A stretch of 46,229 bases of DNA from a virus. The notes beneath the pieces are model-generated. The model was not told where the DNA came from and did not search any database. It saw nothing but the letters and a program-made list of their open reading frames with translations. Of this stretch, positions 1-7,913 are shown in pieces. The position numbers and the translations under genes are program-made. Every line of letters starts with the position of its first letter. Position 1 is the stretch's first letter. Where the stretch lies: positions 1 through 46,229 of the IMG/VR virus record IMGVR_UViG_3300050821_005112, one strand, 5' to 3'.

Positions 1-188
1 CGCGCCTCCTTCAAGCATCGATCCAGCCACGCATCGCGCGCGCTGGTCTGCGGCGCATCACGGAAACACGCCTCGATCCGGGCCTGCCGCTGCGCCGGAC
101 CGTCGTTGAACGGGTCCACGTTGTATTTGCCGTTCTGGGCCGACGCCGGGCCCGCGATTAGCACGAGCGCGATGAGAGTGGATTTCAT
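1..188 (-). CDS. Secreted small protein, cut by the window edge
   Basis: The frame opens with ATG at 188 and stays open for 62 codons to the left edge, so the C-terminus is missing. Residues 1 to about 18 (MKSTLIALVLIAGPASAQ) form a clear Sec signal peptide with a basic N-region, hydrophobic core and ASA-Q cleavage site. The rest is short, polar and has two cysteines. It lies downstream of the endolysin and two small membrane proteins in the late operon, so a role in lysis is possible, but I recognise no family. If the molecule is circular, the frame would continue on the minus strand at the right edge, where it becomes arginine-rich and shadow-like (see findings). Confidence 0.6.
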   Translation of the reverse strand, partial: MKSTLIALVLIAGPASAQNGKYNVDPFNDGPAQRQARIEACFRDAPQTSARDAWLDRCLKEA

Positions 189-200
189 GCGTGCGTCCTT

Positions 201-398
201 TCAGATTGCCTTGAAGCCCGCGACCAGGAAGATGCCGAGGCCGCCTGCGATGCAGACCACCCCGGCGACGATCCCGATCACCACGCCGATGAACGACCCG
301 CTCTCGAAATCGGCCGTCTTGTCCGCCCGGTAGGAGGCGAACAGCAGCGTGCAACCGACGGCGATCAGGGCCAGCGCCAGCCATTTGTCCTCGAACAT
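201..398 (-). CDS. Small two-helix membrane protein (holin candidate)
   Basis: This 65-residue protein has two hydrophobic segments, about residues 6-21 and 37-60, separated by a charged stretch (RADKTADFESG). The second is glycine- and valine-rich. Size and two-helix topology fit a class II holin, and it lies just 3 bp after the 127-residue gene that follows the endolysin. Holin identity is inferred from topology and position only. An alternative is a membrane accessory of the lysis cassette. It starts with ATG at 398 and ends 12 bp before the next start. Confidence 0.65.
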   Translation of the reverse strand: MFEDKWLALALIAVGCTLLFASYRADKTADFESGSFIGVVIGIVAGVVCIAGGLGIFLVAGFKAI

Positions 399-401
399 GG
401 C

Positions 402-785
402 TTAAGCACTGCCCTGCGCCGAGGTGCTGGACGACGGCGTCGCCTGCTTTTGCGCCAGCGCGGATGCCGCGGTGCCGATCGCGCTGAGGATCGGAGAGTT
501 CGGCTTGCCTGCGCTGATGTGGCTGACAAACTGCGACAGCACCGAGAAGATATCCCCATAGGTGCCCTGAGAGATATCGTTCAAGGCCTTCTCGATGTCG
601 GGCAGAATCAACGGCAGGATCGTTTCCATCGGCACAGTGATGGCCGCCGCGCCCGGGACGAACAGGGAAACGCCGGTCAGAATCGGTCCCGAGACGCTGC
701 CGATCACCTCGACGACCTTTTCGGCGGTGGCGGCGGCGGTCGAGATACCGGACGTGGCAGAAGTGGTGACAGTGGTGTCGGTCAT
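402..785 (-). CDS. Hypothetical lysis-cassette protein with one hydrophobic segment
   Basis: This 127-residue protein has a Thr/Ser/Ala-rich N-terminus, a hydrophobic stretch around residues 32-60 (valine, glycine, proline, isoleucine-rich) and a polar Ser/Ala tail. It starts with ATG at 785, 11 bp after the endolysin stop. The composition allows a membrane-associated or holin-like role, but I recognise no family. Position between the endolysin and a two-helix membrane protein is the only functional clue. Confidence 0.65.
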   Translation of the reverse strand: MTDTTVTTSATSGISTAAATAEKVVEVIGSVSGPILTGVSLFVPGAAAITVPMETILPLILPDIEKALNDISQGTYGDIFSVLSQFVSHISAGKPNSPILSAIGTAASALAQKQATPSSSTSAQGSA

Positions 786-796
786 GGTGATGACTT

Positions 797-1636
797 TCAG
801 TTTAGCGCTGGGGTTTTGGCTAAAGGGGCCGCGCTAGCTGCCTCCCCGGCCATCTTCAACGCTGCCGCATGGCAGTCATTGGTACGCTTGGTCCAATCAC
901 GCCCGAAGCGATCGAACTGCTTTAGCGATTGGTAGAAGCTCAGGCGCTCCTCGGTGAATGTCCGGATAATGTCCGCCGCCGCCCTGGCATGAGCGGCGGC
1001 GATCGTCGCTGGTCCGATCACGCCATCGGTCGCCGTGCCGACATCGCGCTGCAGAAGCTTGGCCGCCTCATGGATGCCAGCATTGATACCGAGGTCAAAC
1101 ACGCAAAGATCGACGCCGCGGGGGAGCTCGTCGCAGTGCATCGCATTCCAATAAAAGGGGCGATAGATGCGCGCGGCGGCGATCGGCTTGGTCAGCGCCT
1201 TGACATCATCGACGGTCGCCGGCATCCCAGCCTGCGCCAGATCTGGAATGGTCACGCCCAGGTTGGTCGGGCCGCCATGGTCCTGCGGATCGTTGGAAAA
1301 CCCGCCTTCCTCGGGCCAGACGAAGGCCATGCAGGCGTTGAAATTGTCGGAGGCGGCCGGAGCGGCTGGCGGCGGCTTGGGCGGCTCAGATGGCTTGGCT
1401 GAAGCCGGGACCGACGGTTGAACAGCCGCTGGCTTTGGCGGCACCACGGGGCTAGGCAGCGGCTTGTCGGGCACCTGCTGACCGACGATCAATTTGGCCA
1501 GCATCTGGGTTAGCGAGACATTTTCGCTGTTCGAACTCTGCAGCGCGCTAAGAGACCGCCACAGCAGCAGCGCCATCCCCATGAAAACAATCAGGAGATC
1601 GGCTTTCGACAGGAGATTTTGCAGGATATCCGCCAT
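797..1636 (-). CDS. Endolysin, GH108-type muramidase with N-terminal membrane anchor
   Basis: This 279-residue protein should cleave the glycan backbone of host peptidoglycan at lysis. Residues 13-27 are hydrophobic, a membrane anchor or signal-anchor segment. Residues 56-95 are a proline/alanine linker. From residue 98 the sequence fits glycoside hydrolase family 108: WPEEGGFSNDP with the catalytic glutamate at 109/110, then GGPTNLGVT. The part after about residue 185 (LLQRDVGTATDGVIGPAT) fits the peptidoglycan-binding domain usual at the C-terminus of this family. The frame is open upstream to 1909, but that extension overlaps the tailspike gene in another frame and is arginine/tryptophan-rich, so I chose ATG at 1636. 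A 13-bp element lies 32 bp ahead of this start. The anchor suggests a signal-arrest-release or membrane-tethered endolysin; this is inference. Confidence 0.88.
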   Translation of the reverse strand: MADILQNLLSKADLLIVFMGMALLLWRSLSALQSSNSENVSLTQMLAKLIVGQQVPDKPLPSPVVPPKPAAVQPSVPASAKPSEPPKPPPAAPAASDNFNACMAFVWPEEGGFSNDPQDHGGPTNLGVTIPDLAQAGMPATVDDVKALTKPIAAARIYRPFYWNAMHCDELPRGVDLCVFDLGINAGIHEAAKLLQRDVGTATDGVIGPATIAAAHARAAADIIRTFTEERLSFYQSLKQFDRFGRDWTKRTNDCHAAALKMAGEAASAAPLAKTPALN

Positions 1637-1668
1637 GTGATGGGAACCATGGCATGGTGTGGCATCGC

Positions 1669-1681
1669 CGCAACGCACCGT
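1669..1681 (-). promoter_or_regulatory. 13-bp late element, copy 1 (before endolysin)
   Basis: Minus-strand ACGGTGCGTTGCG, identical to five other sites in the window. It lies in the gap between the tailspike stop and the endolysin start, 32 bp ahead of the ATG. Directional placement suggests a promoter or activator/antitermination site. No conventional -35/-10 pair is visible around it. Confidence 0.6.
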
Positions 1682-1692
1682 GCGGACTTGAT

Positions 1693-3615
1693 TTATTGAA
1701 CGTAGGCCCGATTCCCGGCGACATCGGTGACCGTGCCGGCGCCAACCGAGCAGGCTCCGGTTCCTGGAAGAGCGGCTAGCCCACCATTGGTGTACAGCGA
1801 CGCGCCAGCCGAGAAGGCGCAGCGGTTCCCGGTGGCCCCAGTGCCGTTGAAACTGAGCGTGAGCGCTGCCGTCCCATTCCATGCGCCAAACACAAACCCG
1901 TTGGTCCATGCCGGAGTGTTCGACGTGTTGACGGTCACCGGTCCGCCGTTCTCCATATAGCCGCCGTTGGTCACCGACAGCGCCGCACCGATGTTGGCGG
2001 TGTAGAACAACGTCGCATTGAGATAGATATGGCCGCCCGAATTTGCGCCGATGCCGATGCCGGCCGGGTATCCGCCGGTGGGTGTCGATGAGATCGCGTC
2101 GACCTGCATCGGGCAGAAAATATTCACCTGAGAATTGCCCGAGACATACATGCCGTAGTTGGCATTGGTCCCGCCGGCGAGTTCAAAGCCGCCGATCAAA
2201 ATCGGGCTAACGCTGCCGCCCGCGCCGAAGGTAACCTGAATATCAGCATTGACGGCGGTTGACGGACTGAACTTTACGTTCGTCGGTGTGCCGCAATTGC
2301 CGATGTACTCCGGCGCGCCACCGATGAACGAAAGCCCAATGATGTTGAGCATCTGCGCCGCAGCAGTGATCGTGCACGGCGGCGTGCCGCAGGTATGATT
2401 GACAATCGCCAGCCCGCCGAACGGCTGGTTGATGTCGACCTGATCGGCGATCACCGAGAATCCGTGGTTAGGCGTCAACCACGCGCGCGCGGAGGAATTG
2501 GCGAGGCCGTCGTTGCTGTCGGAGCCGTCCGGACGCACGTAGAAATTGACCGTGGTCTGCAGCTGCCAGCGATACGGATTGATCAGGATATTCCAGGCGC
2601 CATTGATGATGCCGACGGTGACGGATTGCGTCGGCCAAAGAATGCCCGAAGAGTTGAGGCCTCCGGGGAAGCCGGATAGAAAGACACCGGCGAGCGCATT
2701 GCCGTTGGCGATCGTGACGACGCAGTTGGTCTGGAATCCAGAGACGGACGGCAGGGTGGCCGTCAGGCCGATGCCCACCATGTTGACGGTTTTGCTGCAA
2801 TCGGTGTTTGCGATCGGATAGCTGACGGTCTGGCCGTTCAGCAGATTGAGGCCCGCGCCGGGCAGGATGGTGGCGATCTGGGACTGCGTGCAGTCTTGCG
2901 CGTTGGCCGAGCCCGACGTCGGGTTGCACTTGATGGTGTCGGCGGCCATCGCCGCCAGCATGGCGTTCGTGATCGTGTTCGCGCCGATGCTGCCCGATGG
3001 GACGGAGGGCAAGCAAACCGGATTCAGGCCGGTCGAGTCGAACGCCATGTAGGCGCTGACGCAGGCGGCCGGCAGCGGCAATAATCCAAGCGTGTTGCCG
3101 GGCTGCGAGAAGATGCCGCGGCCAGTGAAATCGTTGGTCTTGTCCCACAGCTCGCGCTGCATCGCGATGACGTCGGTGAAGGTCTGGTTCAACGCGCGGG
3201 CCGGAACGCCCTGGCTTTCGTTGAACTGTGAGACGCGGCGCGGGCGGCGGGCGCCGACGATCTGAATCGTTCCGGTGACCGGCAGATTGAAGGTCAGGAT
3301 GGCGTCGGTGATCGGGCGCGGGATAACGGAGAGCGAGCCGGTCGGCGAGGTGATGGCCCAGCCGACGACCGGGTCGTTGTATGGCGCCAGCTTGCCGTTG
3401 ATGAAGACTTCGAGCCAATTCTGATAGTCGGTCGCGTCGCCCAGCAGCGCCATATTGACGCTGCAGGCGCAGGTCGAGGCCACGATCGAATAGGACTGCC
3501 GGCGCTCGGTGTCGGGCAGCGCTGGCACCGGCGGCGGGGCCTGGGCAAAAGAAACGGCCGGGACCAGCCCGGCCAGGAGGGCGAAAGCGAGGAGGAAACG
3601 GCGGGTCAGGCTCAT
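1693..3615 (-). CDS. Tailspike / tail fibre with Sec signal peptide and beta-helix-type body
   Basis: This 640-residue protein probably binds or degrades the host surface polysaccharide. Residues 1-25 (MSLTRRFLLAFALLAGLVPA...SFAQ) look like a Sec signal peptide, which is unexpected in a tail protein. Residues about 35-165 resemble the virion-binding N-terminal domain of T7-like tail fibres: a YSI...W-LEVFINGKL stretch, then the ARALNQTFTDVIAMQREL helix usual at the end of that domain. From about residue 355 (FYVRPDGSDSNDGL) the pattern fits the opening of a right-handed beta-helix, followed by Gly/Asn/Thr-rich repeats. I count fourteen cysteines after the signal peptide. It lies between internal virion genes and the endolysin, with a 13-bp element 30 bp ahead of its ATG. 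Receptor and enzyme activity cannot be told from sequence. Confidence 0.82.
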   Translation of the reverse strand: MSLTRRFLLAFALLAGLVPAVSFAQAPPPVPALPDTERRQSYSIVASTCACSVNMALLGDATDYQNWLEVFINGKLAPYNDPVVGWAITSPTGSLSVIPRPITDAILTFNLPVTGTIQIVGARRPRRVSQFNESQGVPARALNQTFTDVIAMQRELWDKTNDFTGRGIFSQPGNTLGLLPLPAACVSAYMAFDSTGLNPVCLPSVPSGSIGANTITNAMLAAMAADTIKCNPTSGSANAQDCTQSQIATILPGAGLNLLNGQTVSYPIANTDCSKTVNMVGIGLTATLPSVSGFQTNCVVTIANGNALAGVFLSGFPGGLNSSGILWPTQSVTVGIINGAWNILINPYRWQLQTTVNFYVRPDGSDSNDGLANSSARAWLTPNHGFSVIADQVDINQPFGGLAIVNHTCGTPPCTITAAAQMLNIIGLSFIGGAPEYIGNCGTPTNVKFSPSTAVNADIQVTFGAGGSVSPILIGGFELAGGTNANYGMYVSGNSQVNIFCPMQVDAISSTPTGGYPAGIGIGANSGGHIYLNATLFYTANIGAALSVTNGGYMENGGPVTVNTSNTPAWTNGFVFGAWNGTAALTLSFNGTGATGNRCAFSAGASLYTNGGLAALPGTGACSVGAGTVTDVAGNRAYVQ

Positions 3616-3645
3616 GGGCGGCAGGATGGCGATCAGGCCATCTGC

Positions 3646-3658
3646 CGCAACGCACCGT
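3646..3658 (-). promoter_or_regulatory. 13-bp late element, copy 2 (before tailspike)
   Basis: The same 13 bases as copy 1, starting 1 bp after the stop codon of the 831-residue internal virion gene and 30 bp ahead of the tailspike ATG. Identity with copy 3 extends over about 25 bp and includes the terminal His codon and TAG stop of the upstream gene. Confidence 0.6.
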
Positions 3659-3659
3659 G

Positions 3660-6155
3660 CTAGTGCGCCGTGATTGTCGACATGTCCGGCGCGCGCTGAG
3701 GCGTCGAATTACCCGGTGCCCACCAGAAGCCGGAACCGGTGGATTTCTGCACGTTGCGTTGGGCGCGATCCCAGCTCTTGCGGTAATCGGGATCGACCAG
3801 GGTCTGTAGCTTGTCCCAGAGCAGGCGGTCGACGGCGAGCCGGGTATACCAGGTGTTCGGCGTCGAGCGCTTCGCAATGTTGATCGCCGTCCGCCCTATC
3901 GTGCTCTGCCGATACTTCTGATCGTCGCTGAACTGCTCGCGCACCGGCGAGGTCGCCAGCCGCGCCACATCCGCCAGGACGCCGACGGCCGGGCCCGCCA
4001 TGCCCTGCAGCACGTCCGCGCTGGATTGCTGCCCCCGCATCGCGGCATCAATCAGTTCGCCGTAATAACCGGCTGCCCCGCCCTTGAGCATTGCGCGTGC
4101 CCAGAACGATGGCTTCTCCATGCTCTCCGGGTCCTTGCCGTTGATCAGGGATAGCGCTTCGATCGATGCTGCGCCCGCCGCCGTAGATAGCGTGACGAAC
4201 GCCAACCCGCGCGCGACCCGGTTCTCGATCGGTCCGTCGGTTAGCACCCGCATCATCTGGGTCGACATGCGGCTGAGCGCAAACGTCTTGAACTGGAACA
4301 GCGAGCGCCATGCCTCGGCACCGATACCCGGCCCGATATTGAACGCCGCGCCGCTCTCGATCGAGCGCAACCGGAAGTCCGGCTGATGCATCGCGAACGC
4401 GCCCTGCTCCTGGATCGCGTTCATCACTCGCTCGTAGAGCGGACGGTCGGCGGTCTGCAGCGTGTTCGGGTTGAGATATTTTGCGCCGCGCAGGTCCAGC
4501 TGGTGCTGCGGATCGCGCAGCTTGTTCCAGTCCTGCTCGGTGAAGCCGTAGCTATCGAGGAAGCCCTTGAACTTCGGATCGAGATCGGAGAAGGCCTTAT
4601 CGCTTTGCTGCGCGAACAGGTTGAGCATGTCGCCCGACCATGTCCGCTTTCCAACCTGCCCCCACGCGTCCAGCCCGGTCGCCTTCACCGTGCCCGACGC
4701 GAACTTTCCGGTGCTCTGCAGCAGCGAGACATGATCGTCATAATCCCTGATCCCGTTGACATAGTCCATCATCGAATGCGCCTGGATATTCAGATGCGCC
4801 GCATCATCCTTGGACACCCCGCCGCCGAACGTCCGCGCCATGTGGCCTATACCATCCATGCCAAGATGATTGGCCGCCAGCAGCTGCGTCACGCTGTCGG
4901 TCGGCAGCACCGAGAACACGGCCTGCCGCAGCGATGAGGCGACGTTCATGTTGCGCAGCGCGCCCAGCATCGAGGTCATGAAGGTGTCGTGGGTCGGATG
5001 CACCTGCCCTGTCGCGACCTTCCATGCGCCCTCGACCGCGCCTTTGCTCTCCAGCATCGCCGCTACCATCCGCGCCGGATTGCCCTTACCGACCGTGGCC
5101 GCAGGGATTTCCGGACTCGCCTTGGCCTCCTTGAACAGCGCGCGGAAGTTCGCCTCATAGCTCGGCCCGAACGTTTCGGTGAGCGCGATGTCGTGCGCCA
5201 TGCGGTCGAGGTGACCGACCATCATCTGCATGACGTTGGTGCCGGGGCCATACTTCTTTTGCAGGCTGAGATAGGCATCGGAGCCAGCTTGGCCACCGGC
5301 GAAGTTGAAGGTGCGCTGATTGGTCGAGAACGGCGCCGAGCCGCCGCCGGTGTTGGTGATGTCCTGATAAGCCACATTCATGATGGCATCGCGCTCAGCC
5401 ACAGTGGCCGGGCGGCTCTCGGCCTTGTTCCAGATCACCATCGCGCCCTTGTCGGCGGCTTCGTAGATGTCGCGAGTGAACTCGGCCTTGCCGATCGAGG
5501 CAACCCGCGTCCCACGCCAGAACTGCGGCACCCGCCAATCCTCAAGCTGATCGAACATCTTGCCGGACTGCTTGGCACGATCGGACGCATAGGTCGCCGC
5601 ATCGGTCCAGCCCTTCGCGGCCGACTTGGACAACGCATCGCCGGTATCGACCCCGAAAATCTCCCGGATCATGTTGTCGACGCCGGTCAATTGCTGCTGG
5701 GTCGCCCCCCGGAATCCCGGCTTGTAAGCCTCCATCCCCGCCGCAAACTTTTGGAACAGCGTCGCCACCGTAGCCTTGTACTTGCCCTCGACGTTCGGGC
5801 CCTGCTTGACCAGCGATTCCGCCGGCAGATCGCCGAACGCCTTGGCATCGCGCCAGAGGTCGCGGGTGATCATACCCGCCAGCGCCGCCATCCGGCCCAT
5901 GGGATGATCGGTCAGCCGCTGCTCGCCGTTCTTGAAGGCGGAGACCTGGGCCGAGATGTTGCGGATTTTCTCGGCGGAGGAGGTGCGCAAGGCCTTGGCG
6001 GCGGCGAGAGCGGCGGCGGCATCTGCAGAAGCCGGCGGCATTTCGTTGGTGAATTCGCGCTTCATCCTGGAGTGCATTTCGAGCGCACTATCAGCCGTAG
6101 CCTGTGGGATGGCTCTCGTGGCCACGAGTTTTGCGAGGCAATCTGCAACCGACAT
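3660..6155 (-). CDS. Large internal virion / ejection protein (831 aa)
   Basis: I do not recognise a domain with certainty. Length, position (last of three large genes between the tail tube genes and the tailspike) and an Ala-rich, helical, polar sequence fit the internal virion proteins that podoviruses eject into the host to bridge the periplasm. The middle contains alternating amphipathic stretches (for example around residues 390-440, LGALRNMNVASSLRQAVFSV) that could insert into membrane. The C-terminal 150 residues contain a hydrophobic Gly/Ala segment (FVTLSTAAGAASIEAL) and end in a basic region. ATG at 6155 lies 3 bp after the stop of the preceding gene. Confidence 0.7.
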   Translation of the reverse strand: MSVADCLAKLVATRAIPQATADSALEMHSRMKREFTNEMPPASADAAAALAAAKALRTSSAEKIRNISAQVSAFKNGEQRLTDHPMGRMAALAGMITRDLWRDAKAFGDLPAESLVKQGPNVEGKYKATVATLFQKFAAGMEAYKPGFRGATQQQLTGVDNMIREIFGVDTGDALSKSAAKGWTDAATYASDRAKQSGKMFDQLEDWRVPQFWRGTRVASIGKAEFTRDIYEAADKGAMVIWNKAESRPATVAERDAIMNVAYQDITNTGGGSAPFSTNQRTFNFAGGQAGSDAYLSLQKKYGPGTNVMQMMVGHLDRMAHDIALTETFGPSYEANFRALFKEAKASPEIPAATVGKGNPARMVAAMLESKGAVEGAWKVATGQVHPTHDTFMTSMLGALRNMNVASSLRQAVFSVLPTDSVTQLLAANHLGMDGIGHMARTFGGGVSKDDAAHLNIQAHSMMDYVNGIRDYDDHVSLLQSTGKFASGTVKATGLDAWGQVGKRTWSGDMLNLFAQQSDKAFSDLDPKFKGFLDSYGFTEQDWNKLRDPQHQLDLRGAKYLNPNTLQTADRPLYERVMNAIQEQGAFAMHQPDFRLRSIESGAAFNIGPGIGAEAWRSLFQFKTFALSRMSTQMMRVLTDGPIENRVARGLAFVTLSTAAGAASIEALSLINGKDPESMEKPSFWARAMLKGGAAGYYGELIDAAMRGQQSSADVLQGMAGPAVGVLADVARLATSPVREQFSDDQKYRQSTIGRTAINIAKRSTPNTWYTRLAVDRLLWDKLQTLVDPDYRKSWDRAQRNVQKSTGSGFWWAPGNSTPQRAPDMSTITAH

Positions 6156-6158
6156 GGC

Positions 6159-7913
6159 CTATTCCTTTTGTGCCGCTCGGAGCTGCTTCTCAAAGATGTT
6201 TGCAGCTTCTTCATTGCCCATGTCTTCTGGAATTAACGATTCGTGTTCTTCAATTGGCTCACTGAGTTTTCGAGTAAAATCAGCGGCCTCTTTCTGCATG
6301 ATAAGATCGTCGGTATCGAGAGTTGGGAGTTTCTCGGAAGTCAGCGGGCGTCCGCTGCGACCTCTTGATGTTACATCCCGTTTCAATGGCTGTGCCTCTT
6401 CTTCTGCCGGCGGGTTGATGCAGCTTTCCAACTGCTCAGCCGCATCACGATCGTTGTGCGCGTCAGCCAGCGCTTCGTCGAGCAGCCGATAGGTCGGATC
6501 GCCCTTCTCGTCCACGCCCATCGGGATCATGCCGCCCTGGCCGGTATCGCGCATCCGTTCTAGATCGGTGCTCATGGCGGTGACGTGGTTCTGGTCGGCG
6601 AGGATGGCAGCGTGGTCGACGGGCGCGGCGGGAATTTCGGTCGTGGGGATCGCGCGCTCGGCCGTAGTGATTGCAGAGACGCTGGGCAATGTGTCGGGCA
6701 ACGTGCGGGGGCGCAGCATGAACTCATCAAGCGCAGCCGTCGCCTGATCTGTGGATAGCCTTGAGACTTTTTCCGCTAGCGCGCGCGCTTCATCCGGTGC
6801 GATGTCGGCGCCGACTGACTTGGCCAAATCCTCCAAATGCCCGCCAAGTTTTGCGACCGCCGCCGTCTCCTGACCTTCTGCGATAGAGCCGGCGAATGGA
6901 AGCTCCGGCGCCACTTGCGCTTCCTGCGCGGCGCGCTCCATCTGCACTGCGTTGCGCGCGGCCTTGACTTCGGACAGGGCATCAAGAGCCGGGTCCAGCC
7001 TTCGATTGTACGAGGCAAGCACGCTACCTTGGAGACTATCTCCGGTATCGACTGGCTTGCCCGACACGATTTGATCGATGCTGTCCTGCAGGGCGGTCCG
7101 ATGCGCCGCCTCGCCCTCGACGCCCGGCAGCACGTTGCTCTGCTGGATATTGGCTTCGCTCTCGACGATGTTGCCGGCGTCGCGGACCGAGCGCGGCCAT
7201 TCGCCGGTCTTCATCCGGGTCCATGTGTTGCCGAGCCCCTTGAACAGGCCGCCAAGCACCGCGCCGCCAACCGCGCCCTCGACCACGTTCATGCCGGGCT
7301 GGTCCGACGCCGTATAGCCCGGCTCGACCTGATTGCGAAAGCCGGCGCTCATCACCTCGTTAACGGCCTGCGAGGCCGCGCCGTAACCACCCCATGCCGC
7401 CGCAGTGCCGAGCACGCCAAGCTCTGCCTCCGGCGCCACGGCCAGCCCTACCAGATTGACCGGGTCCACCGTGCCAGATGCCAGCCCGCCAAGCACGCCA
7501 CCGATCTTGCCGCCGAGGGTCTTCTCGCGGCCGGCCATGTCGGTTGCGGCCTGGTGCGCCTCGGATGACGCCGCCACCGCGCGCCGGTTCAGCTCGTCAT
7601 CGGTCAGGTCGGGAACCTGGAGATCGGGCTGCGTCTTTCTGATCTTGGCAACCGCCTCGTTGGCGGCGTTCATCATGTCGAGCCGGCCATAGACATCCCG
7701 CCTGATGTCCTGCCCGCTGGCCTTGTTGACGTCGTCGATATAGCTGTCGAGCCCGGCCATCTGCGCATTGCCGCGCGCGATCGATCCGGAGAAAAGCTGG
7801 CCCTCGTGCCACGCTGCATCGAAGGTGTCGCCGAAGGTGGCGGGCAGATCAGTGCCTTCGGCAGGCCCGATCTTGGCCGAGACGCCCTCGTTGTTTTGCC
7901 AGAGGTCGAGCAT
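6159..7913 (-). CDS. Internal virion protein candidate (584 aa)
   Basis: A polar, Ala/Glu-rich protein with a central Gly/Ala-rich stretch around residues 130-215 (GGKIGGVLGGLASG, GAVGGAVLGGLFKGLG) of the sort seen in ejection proteins that cross membranes. The C-terminal third is acidic and probably coiled-coil. Its start codon overlaps the stop of the 971-residue gene (ATGA), so the two are translationally coupled. I infer a structural/ejection role from synteny with the gp14-gp15-gp16 region of T7-like phages. No enzymatic motif is seen. Confidence 0.65.
   Translation of the reverse strand: MLDLWQNNEGVSAKIGPAEGTDLPATFGDTFDAAWHEGQLFSGSIARGNAQMAGLDSYIDDVNKASGQDIRRDVYGRLDMMNAANEAVAKIRKTQPDLQVPDLTDDELNRRAVAASSEAHQAATDMAGREKTLGGKIGGVLGGLASGTVDPVNLVGLAVAPEAELGVLGTAAAWGGYGAASQAVNEVMSAGFRNQVEPGYTASDQPGMNVVEGAVGGAVLGGLFKGLGNTWTRMKTGEWPRSVRDAGNIVESEANIQQSNVLPGVEGEAAHRTALQDSIDQIVSGKPVDTGDSLQGSVLASYNRRLDPALDALSEVKAARNAVQMERAAQEAQVAPELPFAGSIAEGQETAAVAKLGGHLEDLAKSVGADIAPDEARALAEKVSRLSTDQATAALDEFMLRPRTLPDTLPSVSAITTAERAIPTTEIPAAPVDHAAILADQNHVTAMSTDLERMRDTGQGGMIPMGVDEKGDPTYRLLDEALADAHNDRDAAEQLESCINPPAEEEAQPLKRDVTSRGRSGRPLTSEKLPTLDTDDLIMQKEAADFTRKLSEPIEEHESLIPEDMGNEEAANIFEKQLRAAQKE

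Noticed and set aside
1693-3615. Diversity-generating retroelement, since the head genes resemble BPP-1
   Set aside because: No reverse transcriptase gene and no variable/template repeat pair was seen near the tailspike.
2468-3877. 469-codon minus-strand frame
   Set aside because: Arg/His/Gln-rich shadow of the tailspike and the preceding gene, typical of high-GC antiparallel or shifted frames.
4989-6236. 415-codon plus-strand frame opposite the 831-residue internal virion gene
   Set aside because: Shadow frame; the minus-strand gene has the better composition and context.
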